From a bacterium (GTDB taxonomy: Bacteria; Bdellovibrionota_C; UBA2361; SZUA-149; JAEUWB01), in assembly GCA_016786595.1 (NCBI GenBank), contig JAEUWB010000045.1, positions 1-64,000 on the forward strand: a DNA stretch of 64,000 nucleotides, given 5' to 3'. Below the pieces are notes generated by a model. The model saw only the letters and a program-made list of their open reading frames with translations, did no database searches and was not told the origin of the DNA. Shown piece after piece: positions 18,546 through 27,979 of this stretch (positions are counted from its first letter, which is position 1; each line of letters begins with the position of its first letter). A program made the position numbers and the translations under genes.

Positions 18546-19417
18546 TGGAATTTTCTACAAACTTTCTTCGCAGTCTTGAACAATTAAAAATTCATACACG
18601 TAAACTCTATTTAGGCACCAGGCAAGGCATTCACCAGTCATCACGTCGCGGCTTTGGCTTAGAATTTGCGGATTTTCGCCCCTATACTCCGGGTGATGAT
18701 TTTCGTGCGATTGATTGGGGGGCTTATGCCCGCAGTGACAGACTCTTTGTTAAAGAGTTTCGCGAAGAACAAGACATTAATGTTTTAGTCATCGTTGATG
18801 GCAGTGCTTCGATGAACTACCCCAACCAGGAAAGGAAATTCGAAACCGCACAGTTTCTGGCGCTCTCATTGAGTTATGTTGCCCTTGCAGGTGGCGACAC
18901 AGTGAGTTATTGCCTGTCGGGAATCAAGTCAACTCCCCGCTTTCGCGGTCTGCGCTCTTTTGCACGACTGAAAAAAGAAATTGCAGGCCTAGATCCAAAG
19001 TTTAATGGTCAACAAGTAAAGTTTATTTCGCATGCGCTTTCTCAAATCCGCACCCCGGGGAAGTGCTTTTATATTTCTGACCTACTCTTTGACCCCAAAG
19101 AAATTGCTCAAACTATTGACTTAATTCTTGGGCGCAATTTCGATCTTTCGCTGATTCAAATTCTTGCCCCTAGTGAAATGACGCTTCAGCCAGACAAGCT
19201 CCAGGGTCCGCTACTTGATAGTGAAAGTGGGGAGTTGAGCATAATTTTTCCCGATGCAAGCTCAAGCGCAGAATATGCCAAGGAGCTTAATTTACATTTA
19301 AGTGAAATCACCAAACTAACTGCACAAAAAGAGTTAAGGCATTTACTAGTCTCAAGCTCTGCAAATTTGGAAGATATTGTGCTGAAAGAACTCCCCCGTG
19401 TGGGTTTATTAAAGTAA
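18545..19417 (+). CDS. DUF58 domain protein of the MoxR/Bat cluster
   Basis: The 290-residue protein carries the DUF58 signature RRGFGLEFADFRPYTPGDDF followed by RAIDWGAYAR at about residues 33-63. A VWA-like domain follows with VIVDGSASMNYP, a metal-binding (MIDAS) type motif. It is cytoplasmic and presumed to be a partner of the MoxR ATPase. One-base overlap with moxR and a 28-base gap to the VWA gene support one operon. Confidence 0.93.
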   Translation: MEFSTNFLRSLEQLKIHTRKLYLGTRQGIHQSSRRGFGLEFADFRPYTPGDDFRAIDWGAYARSDRLFVKEFREEQDINVLVIVDGSASMNYPNQERKFETAQFLALSLSYVALAGGDTVSYCLSGIKSTPRFRGLRSFARLKKEIAGLDPKFNGQQVKFISHALSQIRTPGKCFYISDLLFDPKEIAQTIDLILGRNFDLSLIQILAPSEMTLQPDKLQGPLLDSESGELSIIFPDASSSAEYAKELNLHLSEITKLTAQKELRHLLVSSSANLEDIVLKELPRVGLLK

Positions 19418-19445
19418 TCTCTGTAAAGATATTTTTGGATTAATA

Positions 19446-22400
19446 ATGCTCGGCGGATTAATTTCAAATTTTAGTTTATCGACACTCGGTGTCGCAGCGA
19501 GCTGGGGCTGGGGCTTAATTTTCCTTTCGCCACTACTAATACTTGCCTACCGAAATTCTGACCTGCGTAAGCAAATTGTAGTTTCCAGTACCTACTTATT
19601 AAAAAAACTTACTCCGAGAAAGCGCCCCACTAAAAGAATTCGCCCGCCTTGGACGGCATTATTAGAATTACTAGCCTTGATCTTGCTCGGCATACTTGCG
19701 CTTCAGCCATTTTTTTCAGAAACAAAGCAAGACCTAGTCCTGGTGCTGGATAACTCTTTAAGTATGCAAGCTGAAAATCGTTTCAGCCAAGCAATTACAA
19801 GTTTGACTCAGAAAATTGACTTAGCACCGAGAAATAGTCGATTTAAAATTTTCCTCACTAGTCCTCGACTACGTAGCCTCGGTACTGATTTTGTCTCAAC
19901 TACTGAGGCAAAGTCGATTTTAAATGGACAACAGTTGAGTGCTGCAGAAGATTCACTCGAGCCTGCTCTTGCTGAGATTAATCGTAATGAAACATTCGAC
20001 AGCGCCTTTGTCGCAACCGATCAAGAAGCCTATCCCGGCATAACAAGTCGCTTTGAGCTGCTACAAGTTGGAAAAGTCCAGCAAAATTTTGCAATTTCTG
20101 ACCTACAAGTTGAAACTAAGGCTGACAGTAAGCGTGTGCTCAATGTCACAGTTGAGCGCTATGCTTCAGAAGCTTCAAGCCTAACTCCAAGTAAAATCAG
20201 TGTCGAATTAATTCCAGTTAATTTGATAGCCAACGCAGCACTGCGGAATCAGCTAATCACGCGTCGAGAGATTTCGATTTCGACAAGCGCTCAAATCGAG
20301 TTTGAGCTTGCTCAAGAAATATCTAGTTTTCAAATTAAGCTCAATTCGGGTCAACTTGAAGATGCACTTACCCTCGATAACACCGCTTGGGGGTCCGTAC
20401 TAAACACTGCAAGCACGACTGCACTTTACGTGGGTGCAGATCCTAACTTTCAAACTGGGCTGGGGGGGATTAAGCAAATTAAGTTTGAACGCCTGGGAAT
20501 CGAGGAATATGAAAATTTAACTCCAGAAGCATTAACACGCTATGCGTTTGTAATTTTCCATAAACTGGCACCACTACGTCCTCCCAAAATACCTGGATTA
20601 TATATCCTGCCACCGCGTGACAACTTAATTGCACCGGTGCTGGGCACTAGTTCTAGTAATACCCTTAGTTACTGGGATGAAACCAGCCCGATTACTGCTT
20701 ATGTAAAACTAAATTTACTGAACCTCTCAGCAGCACAGTATTTTAAAACCCCAGCGTGGTTAAAAAACGTAATCCGCAGCGAACAAGGTCCCGTGCTCCT
20801 TAGTGGTGAGAGCGCGGGGATTCGTTTTTTAATTTCCGGCATTGAACTGTTGCCATTTGAGGGCACCTTAAATCCAGTCTTAAGCGTGCTCAGTCTCAAT
20901 TGTTTTAATTTTCTACGCAGTGCGGAAAGTGGAAATTTAGCAAATCGTCAAGGCTCAACATTAATTGGCTCAAGCCTTGCGCTCAGCCCACCAAGTACTT
21001 GGGTGATCAAAGACCCCAGTGGAAAAACTACAACCATTGAGGGCCAAGTCAATCAAACTTTAAATTTCGACACTCCTGGAATATATCATGTCACTGAACT
21101 TTCCGGGAAAAATCAAACTGAAATCACTCGCAAGAATTCAAGCTACAATGTCAATGCGTTTTTCAGTCACGAGTCGCAAACCGCAATTCGCCCACGCCTA
21201 AGTCTGCCGAGAAGTAGTTCTGAAGATAAAACCCCGGAGCTAGCAAAAACTGAGCTCTACCCCACTCTAACTTGGATTATTATTTTTATTCTGATCCTGG
21301 AAGCGATTTTTCGAATTCGTAGTCGCAGCTTCTCAGCATCAGAAATTCTACGGGTGCTTGCATTATGCTTTTTAGTGCTGGGTTTAACTAAACCATCGAC
21401 TGAAAAGATTGACACTGAATTAAGCGCAGTCGCTCTCTACGATGTCTCCGAAAGTGTCACCCCTAAGGCGAGGAAAGAATTAATCACTAAAGTCCAGCAA
21501 TTAAGCGCTGGCCAGAATAATCTCAAAATCAAAGTTATTCCTTTCGCTGGAACAACTAGCGACAAGCAATATCAAATTCAAGATCTCCCGGAGGACAATC
21601 TCCTCAGAGCAAAGCTCGATGCGGGGAGAACAAATCTAGAAACTGCGCTCAGTCAAACACGTAGCGAGCGCACCATACTCTTATTGAGTGATGGTTATGA
21701 GACCTCGGGAAGTATCAAGTCGCTTAAATTTGATGGAAAGTCTAACGTTTATCCAATCCTTCCTGCACTAGAGTCATTTACTGATCCAGAGTTAAAAATT
21801 TCATTCCTTTCAGCTCCGTTAATTGCTGAAGCCGAAGATTCAGCAGAAATTCAAGTCAGTCTACAGAATACCTTCGAAACAACTCAGCAAGGTCGCCTTG
21901 AAGTTTATCTCGACGATAAAAAGCTTCATTCGGGTCTAGTCAGTATTACAGCACAGAGTGAAAAGACCTTGAAAATCGATAGCCAAACATTAGCCGGTGG
22001 ACTGCATAAAATTAAAGCAAAATTCACGCCGCAAGAAGTGGCTACAAATAAAGTCTCTGAAGCTTATCGTTGGATCTCGGTAAAGAAAAAATCGAAAGTC
22101 TTAATTTTAAGTGGCAGCGCAGTCGACGCACGTATTTTACCGCGACTTTATTTAGAGCGCGGATACTTAATTGAAAGTCGTATTCCCTCACAGGGGGAGC
22201 AGGCGCCGACAAATCTCGCAGACTATGCCAATGTGATTCTAAATAATATTCCTAAAACCGATCTTAGCCAGAGCTTTCTTGAAGAATTGAAAAAATACGT
22301 CGCTTCGGGCGGTGGCTTGTTACTGGTTGGAGGGGATAGAATGTATGGACTGGGCGGTTATGAGAATTCAACCCTGGATGAAATCTCCCCAGTGAAGTTT

Positions 22401-23786
22401 GTACCACCGACTACTACAAAAAAGCGCTTAAATAACGCCGTAGTTCTGATTCTCGATAAATCACGCAGTATGGCAGAGGAAAACAAAATCCTATCTGCGA
22501 AAGAGGCGGCACTTGTCTCAATTAACGCGCTTAAGGATGATGATCTAATTTCGGTAATTGGTTTTGACACTAATCCATTTTTAATTATCCGCATGGACAC
22601 TGTCGCCGAGGTTAAACCCAGTGCAGAGCGGCGACTTAGAAATTTAACTGCAGCCGGCCAAACTAATCTACGCCCCGCCTTAGCACAGGCTCGACGGATG
22701 CTGCTTGAGGCTAAGGCTGGGCGTAAGCATATTATCGTTCTTACCGATGGCGAGCTTTCGGGTACTGACCAAGAATTTATTCAAGAGGCCGGACGAATTA
22801 ATGCAGAAGGAATAACACTTTCCGCTGTGGCACTCGGGTTTGAAGCTGATGTGCAAGTGCTTAAAGGTATGGCTGGTGCCGGGAAAGGTGCCTTCTACCA
22901 TGTGCTCAATCAAAGCAATCTTCCGGAGATTTTCTTGCAAGATATAAAAGTCACAACCGGCGATAAAACTCTCAAGGAAAACCAAGAATTTCCTGTATTT
23001 AATGTAAATCCAGTCTCGCTGAAAGTTGGGCCAAACTACCCACCACTGCTGGGCTTTGTTGAAACCCGCCAAAAAGATTCAGCTACGCTTGAACTACAAG
23101 TCAGTAAAGACGAGGAGCGTTTTCCACTGCTTGCCTCTTGGAATTACGGTCAGGGAAAAGTTATCGCCTATACTTCTGATGCTCATGGGCGCTGGAGTAG
23201 CCCCTGGGTGCCCTGGCGTGACTTTGTGAACTTTTGGTCAAACCTGCTCGATGCAATCAAACCTATTCAATCCAATAAAGATAGTAATACAAAATTCGAC
23301 TTACGCACGGCAATTCAAGCTGACCATCTTCAGTTCGATCTCACACTTTTCGATCAAGCTCTTGTAAGCCAAAAGCAAAATCCTGAAATCTTGATCACTG
23401 ACCCGCAGGGCAAATCGCAGACGATCACTCTGCGTGAAACAATCATTGGTCGCTATCAGGGGAATCTCGAGAATGTTGTTGCCGGGGACTACAAGCTCAA
23501 CATTAAATACGGAAAAACTGAATTGCCGCCATTGGCTGTGACAGTCCAACCGGATGCTTTTGGGGAAAAACAAGGTGCCGGCATTAACGCTGCGTTGCTA
23601 CAAGAATTAGCCCGGAAAAGCGGTGGCAAGATTAATCCGCAGCTAGAAGATTTACAAGATAATTTAAAACAAATTATAACAAAGTCAGCGCTTTACCCAT
23701 ACTTTGCTCTAGCTGCTTTCTTATTAATTTTAGTCCAGGCATTTTGGCGCGAGACTTTCAGCCCGCAGCAAAAAGCGCTAAAATAA
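19446..23786 (+). CDS. Giant BatA-like / multi-VWA membrane protein fusion
   Basis: This 1446-residue protein appears to join two normally separate Bat-cluster proteins. Residues 1-580 resemble BatA: two N-terminal membrane segments, then a VWA domain with VLVLDNSLSMQ at about residue 100. A new pair of membrane segments lies at about 610-655, followed by a second VWA-like domain with YDVSESVTP. A glutamine-amidotransferase-like block (YVASGGGLLLVGGDRMYG) sits near residue 950, and a third, well-formed VWA domain follows with LILDKSRSMAEEN near 1003 and HIIVLTDGELSG. A final membrane segment is near 1418-1435. Most of the protein should lie in the periplasm. It probably senses or handles periplasmic ligands with the MoxR partner. 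Confidence 0.85.
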   Translation: MLGGLISNFSLSTLGVAASWGWGLIFLSPLLILAYRNSDLRKQIVVSSTYLLKKLTPRKRPTKRIRPPWTALLELLALILLGILALQPFFSETKQDLVLVLDNSLSMQAENRFSQAITSLTQKIDLAPRNSRFKIFLTSPRLRSLGTDFVSTTEAKSILNGQQLSAAEDSLEPALAEINRNETFDSAFVATDQEAYPGITSRFELLQVGKVQQNFAISDLQVETKADSKRVLNVTVERYASEASSLTPSKISVELIPVNLIANAALRNQLITRREISISTSAQIEFELAQEISSFQIKLNSGQLEDALTLDNTAWGSVLNTASTTALYVGADPNFQTGLGGIKQIKFERLGIEEYENLTPEALTRYAFVIFHKLAPLRPPKIPGLYILPPRDNLIAPVLGTSSSNTLSYWDETSPITAYVKLNLLNLSAAQYFKTPAWLKNVIRSEQGPVLLSGESAGIRFLISGIELLPFEGTLNPVLSVLSLNCFNFLRSAESGNLANRQGSTLIGSSLALSPPSTWVIKDPSGKTTTIEGQVNQTLNFDTPGIYHVTELSGKNQTEITRKNSSYNVNAFFSHESQTAIRPRLSLPRSSSEDKTPELAKTELYPTLTWIIIFILILEAIFRIRSRSFSASEILRVLALCFLVLGLTKPSTEKIDTELSAVALYDVSESVTPKARKELITKVQQLSAGQNNLKIKVIPFAGTTSDKQYQIQDLPEDNLLRAKLDAGRTNLETALSQTRSERTILLLSDGYETSGSIKSLKFDGKSNVYPILPALESFTDPELKISFLSAPLIAEAEDSAEIQVSLQNTFETTQQGRLEVYLDDKKLHSGLVSITAQSEKTLKIDSQTLAGGLHKIKAKFTPQEVATNKVSEAYRWISVKKKSKVLILSGSAVDARILPRLYLERGYLIESRIPSQGEQAPTNLADYANVILNNIPKTDLSQSFLEELKKYVASGGGLLLVGGDRMYGLGGYENSTLDEISPVKFVPPTTTKKRLNNAVVLILDKSRSMAEENKILSAKEAALVSINALKDDDLISVIGFDTNPFLIIRMDTVAEVKPSAERRLRNLTAAGQTNLRPALAQARRMLLEAKAGRKHIIVLTDGELSGTDQEFIQEAGRINAEGITLSAVALGFEADVQVLKGMAGAGKGAFYHVLNQSNLPEIFLQDIKVTTGDKTLKENQEFPVFNVNPVSLKVGPNYPPLLGFVETRQKDSATLELQVSKDEERFPLLASWNYGQGKVIAYTSDAHGRWSSPWVPWRDFVNFWSNLLDAIKPIQSNKDSNTKFDLRTAIQADHLQFDLTLFDQALVSQKQNPEILITDPQGKSQTITLRETIIGRYQGNLENVVAGDYKLNIKYGKTELPPLAVTVQPDAFGEKQGAGINAALLQELARKSGGKINPQLEDLQDNLKQIITKSALYPYFALAAFLLILVQAFWRETFSPQQKALK

Positions 23787-23790
23787 ACTT

Positions 23791-24390
23791 ATGTCCCCAG
23801 CAGAAACACTGATCGCTCTTTTTTTACTTGCCTGCGGCTGCGCGCTCTGTGTGTTCTTCTTAAAACTTCTGGCGAGCTCACTTTTTAAACTCCCTGGCGA
23901 AATGGCAGAAATGGCTGCAGTAAAACGCGCCTACCTGAGGCTGAGCAGCGCAGACACTTTACTTGAAGACAATAATTTCACCAAAGCATTGCAAGAGCTC
24001 GAGAGTGCCTTCATTCTCAATGCGAAATCTTCAATTAGCTCGATCACGGCTGCACGCGAAGTAAACCAGAATATTCTCAGTCGCTGTCTATTAATCGCTG
24101 ATAGTAGTGGCTCACGGATCGAGGAGTTACCGATCGTTGAGGAGCTCTTACTCGAGCGGGCTGAATGCTATGCCAGCATTCTTAAGGAAAAGGAAAAATT
24201 TTCCCAGCTTCAGTCCAAACGTGAAAGCTCGGGTAAAGCAATGCCGAGTTGGGGTAAGCGCGAGTATCAAAGGAAACTTCAAGAGTTAAATCATTTTTTG
24301 AAAGTTAACGAAGGAAAACTCTCCAAAGCGCTAGCCAAACTATTTCAAGCGCTACGCACGCCGAATCATACCGAAGTCACTTATCATTAA
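23791..24390 (+). CDS. Small membrane-anchored protein at end of Bat cluster
   Basis: The 199-residue protein has an N-terminal membrane segment (about residues 5-28) and then a helical, charged cytoplasmic or periplasmic domain (SSADTLLEDNNFTKALQELE), which looks like a single TPR-type helical pair. It begins five bases after the VWA gene stop, so it is almost certainly co-transcribed. I do not recognise a family. It may be a structural partner of the Bat complex. Confidence 0.7.
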   Translation: MSPAETLIALFLLACGCALCVFFLKLLASSLFKLPGEMAEMAAVKRAYLRLSSADTLLEDNNFTKALQELESAFILNAKSSISSITAAREVNQNILSRCLLIADSSGSRIEELPIVEELLLERAECYASILKEKEKFSQLQSKRESSGKAMPSWGKREYQRKLQELNHFLKVNEGKLSKALAKLFQALRTPNHTEVTYH

Positions 24391-24475
24391 TTTGAGAAGT
24401 AAGATTCATTCCGAAAACTACTTAAAAGCAGTCGTGATCAAACAAGTCATTTTCTAAGTAACTAACTGCCTTAAC

Positions 24476-24505
24476 TTGCTCTAATTATCTTCTCTAAGTT
24501 ACACT
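24476..24505 (+). promoter_or_regulatory. Candidate sigma-70-like promoter for the FKBP gene
   Basis: TTGCTC at 24476-24481 and TACACT at 24500-24505 are separated by 18 bases, followed by a short leader with a GGAG ribosome binding site eight bases before the ATG at 24534. It is a reasonable but imperfect match to the -35/-10 consensus. Confidence 0.4.
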
Positions 24506-24533
24506 GATCCACATTATTTTTGGAGACACGTTT

Positions 24534-24947
24534 ATGAAAAAATTCTCTCTGTTATTAATTCTAACCTTAGGAGTAGCTTCAATGGCACTTGCGGATATTA
24601 CAAAAACAAAAACAGGTCTTGGCTATACTGACGAAAAAGTTGGTGCTGGAGTAGAAGCAACTTCTGGCAAGATGGTAACTGTTCATTATACTGGATGGCT
24701 GGATGAAGCTGGTAAGAAAGGTAAAAAATTTGACAGTTCAGTCGACCGCGGTGAGCCTTTCCAGTTCTCCCTCGGCATTGGACAAGTCATTGCTGGCTGG
24801 GATGAAGGTGTGCAAGGCATGAAAATCGGCGGCAAGCGCACCTTGATGATTCCTGCAAATCTTGGCTACGGTGCCCGTGGCGCAGGATCAGTAATTCCTC
24901 CAAACGCAAATTTGATTTTTGATGTTGAATTGTTGGCTGTAAAGTAA
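24534..24947 (+). CDS. Secreted FKBP-type peptidyl-prolyl isomerase
   Basis: The 137-residue protein has a signal peptide (MKKFSLLLILTLGVASMALA) and then one FKBP domain of about 115 residues. Conserved active-site blocks are VTVHYTGWL, KFDSSVDRG, QVIAGWDEGVQGMKIGGKR and IPANLGYGARG. It catalyses proline cis-trans isomerisation during folding of envelope proteins, here probably in the periplasm. It has its own promoter region and a strong terminator, so it is likely a single-gene unit. Confidence 0.95.
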   Translation: MKKFSLLLILTLGVASMALADITKTKTGLGYTDEKVGAGVEATSGKMVTVHYTGWLDEAGKKGKKFDSSVDRGEPFQFSLGIGQVIAGWDEGVQGMKIGGKRTLMIPANLGYGARGAGSVIPPNANLIFDVELLAVK

Positions 24948-25050
24948 TTGCAAAATAATTAACTCTTTTACTTTGGGCCTAGCTTTCACTTGCCACATAG
25001 GCGTAAAAGAAAGGTAGGCTCTTCTTAAATTTAACCTAAAGAAAAAATTG

Positions 25051-25089
25051 ACGGAGCGGTGTTTGACACAACCACCGCTCCGTTTTTTT
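25051..25089. terminator. Bidirectional intrinsic terminator between FKBP and ppc
   Basis: ACGGAGCGGTG (25051-25061) pairs perfectly with CACCGCTCCGT (25073-25083). A run of T follows on the plus strand. On the minus strand the stem is followed, after CAA, by TTTTTT. It can therefore end both the FKBP gene and the convergent ppc transcript. Confidence 0.9.
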
Positions 25090-25107
25090 GCCCATTTTTT
25101 TGGACAC

Positions 25108-27795
25108 CTAACCCGTCTCACCTTGTCCAATTGCAATGGCGGCCATGCAGAGCAGGCCATCCAGCAAAAGGCGGCTATTTGTCCGAGCACTTGGCCTTGC
25201 TCGCAAGCCCCTGAGCGTAATCCACAGTAGTGCTTCTACCGGGTCGCCGTAGGGTTTGCGTCGAAGAATGCGAGTCTTCGAGTCTGGTGCATCTTGGAGA
25301 AGTTCATTATTGCCTGTGATGGCAAGAACTGCCTGTTTAGCAAGCTCGGTCTCCTCTAATATCTGCGCACCAAACTTCAGATCCATTTCCACTAAGCCAT
25401 CAAACATCCCAAACACCCAGTTGTCGGCCTTAAGCAAGGCAAACTCCAGGTTTCTGATCAGCGATTTGAAGTGCGGACTTTTTTCCAAGAGACTTTGCAG
25501 CCCCTCAAGGTTTTCTTGGGCAAGTTCCTTCAAGGCTGTTCCCGCGCCGTAAATTGCAGGTAGATAAGATCCATTCTGGATCCACCCAATCTGCCACTCG
25601 ATGGCGCGCAACACCTCTTTGAGAATCTCAGCAAAGCTTTGTTCGTGGTCAAGGTCTCGACGCTTTTGCGGTCGACTGCCACGCTTCCAGCTCTGAATTA
25701 GTTCTCGCGGAGTAACCATTTCAAAGAAACGTCCGAAGCCTTCCTCGGCGACAAGCGCCTGATAGGCTGCAGACGATCTCTCACTCAAGCGGGCAAGCAG
25801 GCTTTCCTCTTCCATGCTTAAGGCGTGCATTTCAAGACCTTGGTGTTTGAGGCGAGCCACATTCACCAGTAAGGACGATAGAGCATCGCTTAAGAAAAGA
25901 CTCGCCGAGCGCTCTTCCCAGAAGACTTGAGCCGCTTCTCCCTGCACAGTGAAGCTTGTCTTGCCTGAGGTAATCCCTTCGGGAACCATGGCAATCGCTT
26001 GCCCGATTGGGTCCCCTCCACTGCGTCCGATCGAACCTCCACGACCATCGAAAAAGACAACTTCCACCTTGTAGGGCTTGGCTGCCTTGACAATTGCCAT
26101 TTTGGTTTCGCGGATTAAGTGGCGGGCTGCGATAAAGCCAACTTCCTTGTTGGAATCGCTATAACCGACCATCACCGTGACGCGATTGCCGCGCGACTTG
26201 ATTTGAGGTCGCAAGTAGCGGTTTCTCAGCATTGAAGTGACAATCACCTCACCGTTTTCCAGAGCTTGTCTGGTTTCAAGCAGAGGCACGATGTCGACTG
26301 TGCCTTGAAGCCCTGCAAGCTTTAAGAACAGTAGCACCTCGAGCAAGTCACTCAATGTCTCCGTTTGAGAGACGATGTAGCGACTGCATGCTCGTGCGCC
26401 TAGCCACTCTTGCGCCCACCTGACTACTTCCAGGCGTCGAAGTTCCTCCGAGTCAATACGAAGCGGACCTGTCTTGGCACAAAGCATCCAATGCAAGCGC
26501 CGTCTTCGCTCCCCTTCGTTCAGCTTTTGGTAGGGTTGACCGAAGCGATAGCCAAAAGTAGCTGCAACTTGGCCTGCAAGATTTTCATGCACTTGGGAGT
26601 TCTGCCGAATGTCAACTGTCGCCAGGTGAAATCCAAACACTCTGAGGCGCACTTCGAGGTCGTAAAGCCTCTCAGCGAAGTGAGTAAACCCACACGCTGT
26701 AAGAACTTGTCGTAGCTCAGTAACTTCCGCTCGAAAGTCTCCAGCGCACTTCCATCCGACTTGAGGCTCACCTTGGAGGCGCGCTTCGCATCGAGAGATA
26801 AAGTGCTCCAGAACATTTCTCACTTGAGGAACGCGCAGTGCCTGTCCAGACATCCGGCGATGTCGTTCTTTAAACATTGCCGTATACTCGCGCCAAGCCT
26901 TGGCGTAAGTTTCCATCGTGGCACTCTTTGCAAGCTGAGTTAAGTCTCCCACATAGCGGCCTACGATAAACGCATGTCGCGCACGGAAACTCGCTTCAAG
27001 CACCTCAGCAGTCACTCCGTCATGACCATCTGCATCGCCACCTGCCCAGTCAAAGAACTCGAAAACGCTTGCGACGTCGAATTCTTCTCCCGGATAGTGT
27101 CGAGCAAATGCTTGTTCGAAGTTTTGAACGACCGCGGGCAAGACCTGGTAAATCACGCCAAACTTTTCCAGTTGTCCTTGGACTTCGTCCATGACTTCGG
27201 GTTTCGTTTCGCGGATTAAAGGCGTTGCCAAGAGACGTTCGATTACGCCGGCTGCTTGGTCTCGACAGTCACTGTATTTTGCTTCGTAGTCTTCTGCCTC
27301 AAGGATTTGCCGCACGACTTGGCGCAGTTCATCGAAGAGACGAATCACGTCGTCTGGACGTGCCTCGGTTGGGTGCGTTGTCAGAGTCAGGTAGATCGCC
27401 AGTGATTTCAGTACTTCCTGTGCCTGACTAGCGCTTAAGCCTAGATCCTCTTTCAGACCACGAATGGTCTCGTCGAGAATCGCGTCAATTCCTGAAAACT
27501 TTGCACTTGCTCGGCCTTCATGAAGAACAATGCCGTCAACCAAAAGGAAAACAGCAAAAGCAGTGATCAGTTCTCGGCGCTTGTTGCCTGGTAATTTTTC
27601 GAGGTCGCGGCAGGTCTTTAGCCAGCCAGTTTTGTCATTCTCCCTTCGAGCAGTAAGAAATCCCTTGCGGATCTTCTCAACGAGCTTGAAGGTCTTGTCT
27701 CCGAATTGAGCTAGAATCCGCTCGCCCAGGATTTCTCCTAGACCTTTGCGCAAAAAGCGCATGCGCTCGTTAAGCGCGTCCGTGTTGATTTTCAT
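25108..27795 (-). CDS. ppc: Phosphoenolpyruvate carboxylase
   Basis: PEPC fixes bicarbonate onto phosphoenolpyruvate to give oxaloacetate, refilling the TCA cycle. From ATG 27795 the protein has 895 residues (E. coli 883). Catalytic blocks are present but slightly divergent: TLTTHPTEARPDDV (catalytic His), VGYSDSNKEVGF, VEVVFFDGRGGSIGRSGGD and KRGSRPQKRR. The C terminus GQGETG matches the family ending. An upstream ATG at 27843 opens the frame further, but its ribosome binding site would lie inside a 13-bp perfect hairpin; GGAGG precedes 27795, so I prefer that start. Base composition is visibly more GC-rich than the flanking genes, which could mean transfer or codon bias of a highly expressed gene. 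Confidence 0.93.
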   Translation of the reverse strand: MKINTDALNERMRFLRKGLGEILGERILAQFGDKTFKLVEKIRKGFLTARRENDKTGWLKTCRDLEKLPGNKRRELITAFAVFLLVDGIVLHEGRASAKFSGIDAILDETIRGLKEDLGLSASQAQEVLKSLAIYLTLTTHPTEARPDDVIRLFDELRQVVRQILEAEDYEAKYSDCRDQAAGVIERLLATPLIRETKPEVMDEVQGQLEKFGVIYQVLPAVVQNFEQAFARHYPGEEFDVASVFEFFDWAGGDADGHDGVTAEVLEASFRARHAFIVGRYVGDLTQLAKSATMETYAKAWREYTAMFKERHRRMSGQALRVPQVRNVLEHFISRCEARLQGEPQVGWKCAGDFRAEVTELRQVLTACGFTHFAERLYDLEVRLRVFGFHLATVDIRQNSQVHENLAGQVAATFGYRFGQPYQKLNEGERRRRLHWMLCAKTGPLRIDSEELRRLEVVRWAQEWLGARACSRYIVSQTETLSDLLEVLLFLKLAGLQGTVDIVPLLETRQALENGEVIVTSMLRNRYLRPQIKSRGNRVTVMVGYSDSNKEVGFIAARHLIRETKMAIVKAAKPYKVEVVFFDGRGGSIGRSGGDPIGQAIAMVPEGITSGKTSFTVQGEAAQVFWEERSASLFLSDALSSLLVNVARLKHQGLEMHALSMEEESLLARLSERSSAAYQALVAEEGFGRFFEMVTPRELIQSWKRGSRPQKRRDLDHEQSFAEILKEVLRAIEWQIGWIQNGSYLPAIYGAGTALKELAQENLEGLQSLLEKSPHFKSLIRNLEFALLKADNWVFGMFDGLVEMDLKFGAQILEETELAKQAVLAITGNNELLQDAPDSKTRILRRKPYGDPVEALLWITLRGLRARPSARTNSRLLLDGLLCMAAIAIGQGETG

Positions 27796-27814
27796 GTGTT
27801 TGTTCTGCCTCCAG

Positions 27815-27854
27815 AGGCGGATGACATCAGCACTCGAGCTCATGTCATCCGCCT
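27815..27854 (-). promoter_or_regulatory. 13-bp perfect hairpin over the ppc leader/alternative start
   Basis: AGGCGGATGACAT at 27815-27827 is perfectly complementary to ATGTCATCCGCCT at 27842-27854 with a 14-base loop. It covers the alternative ATG at 27843 and its AAGGCGG site, and ends about 20 bases before the preferred ATG at 27795. It probably shapes translation initiation of ppc. Confidence 0.6.
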
Positions 27855-27896
27855 TGAAAGGTGGCAGTTAAGAAAAACAGTTACGGCATTAAAAAA

Positions 27897-27979
27897 CCTG
27901 AATTAAGAAGAGCCGTCTTAATTCAGGGCTCTCTGTATGGAGCTGAATTAAACGGCATCTTTGATACTACTACTCAAAG
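27897..27979 (-). promoter_or_regulatory. Candidate transcription attenuator in the ppc leader
   Basis: Read on the minus strand, three segments occur in order. Segment 1 (27951-27943) is TTAATTCAG, segment 2 (27927-27916) is CCTGAATTAAGA, and segment 3 (27908-27897) is TCTTAATTCAGG followed by TTTTTT. Segments 2 and 3 form a perfect 12-bp terminator stem with a U-run. Segments 1 and 2 can pair over 9 bp, which would prevent the terminator. A further CTTTGA/TCAAAG hairpin lies at 27979-27959. This is the layout of an attenuator or riboswitch expression platform about 100 bases before the ppc start. No known ligand-binding motif was recognised. Confidence 0.6.
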
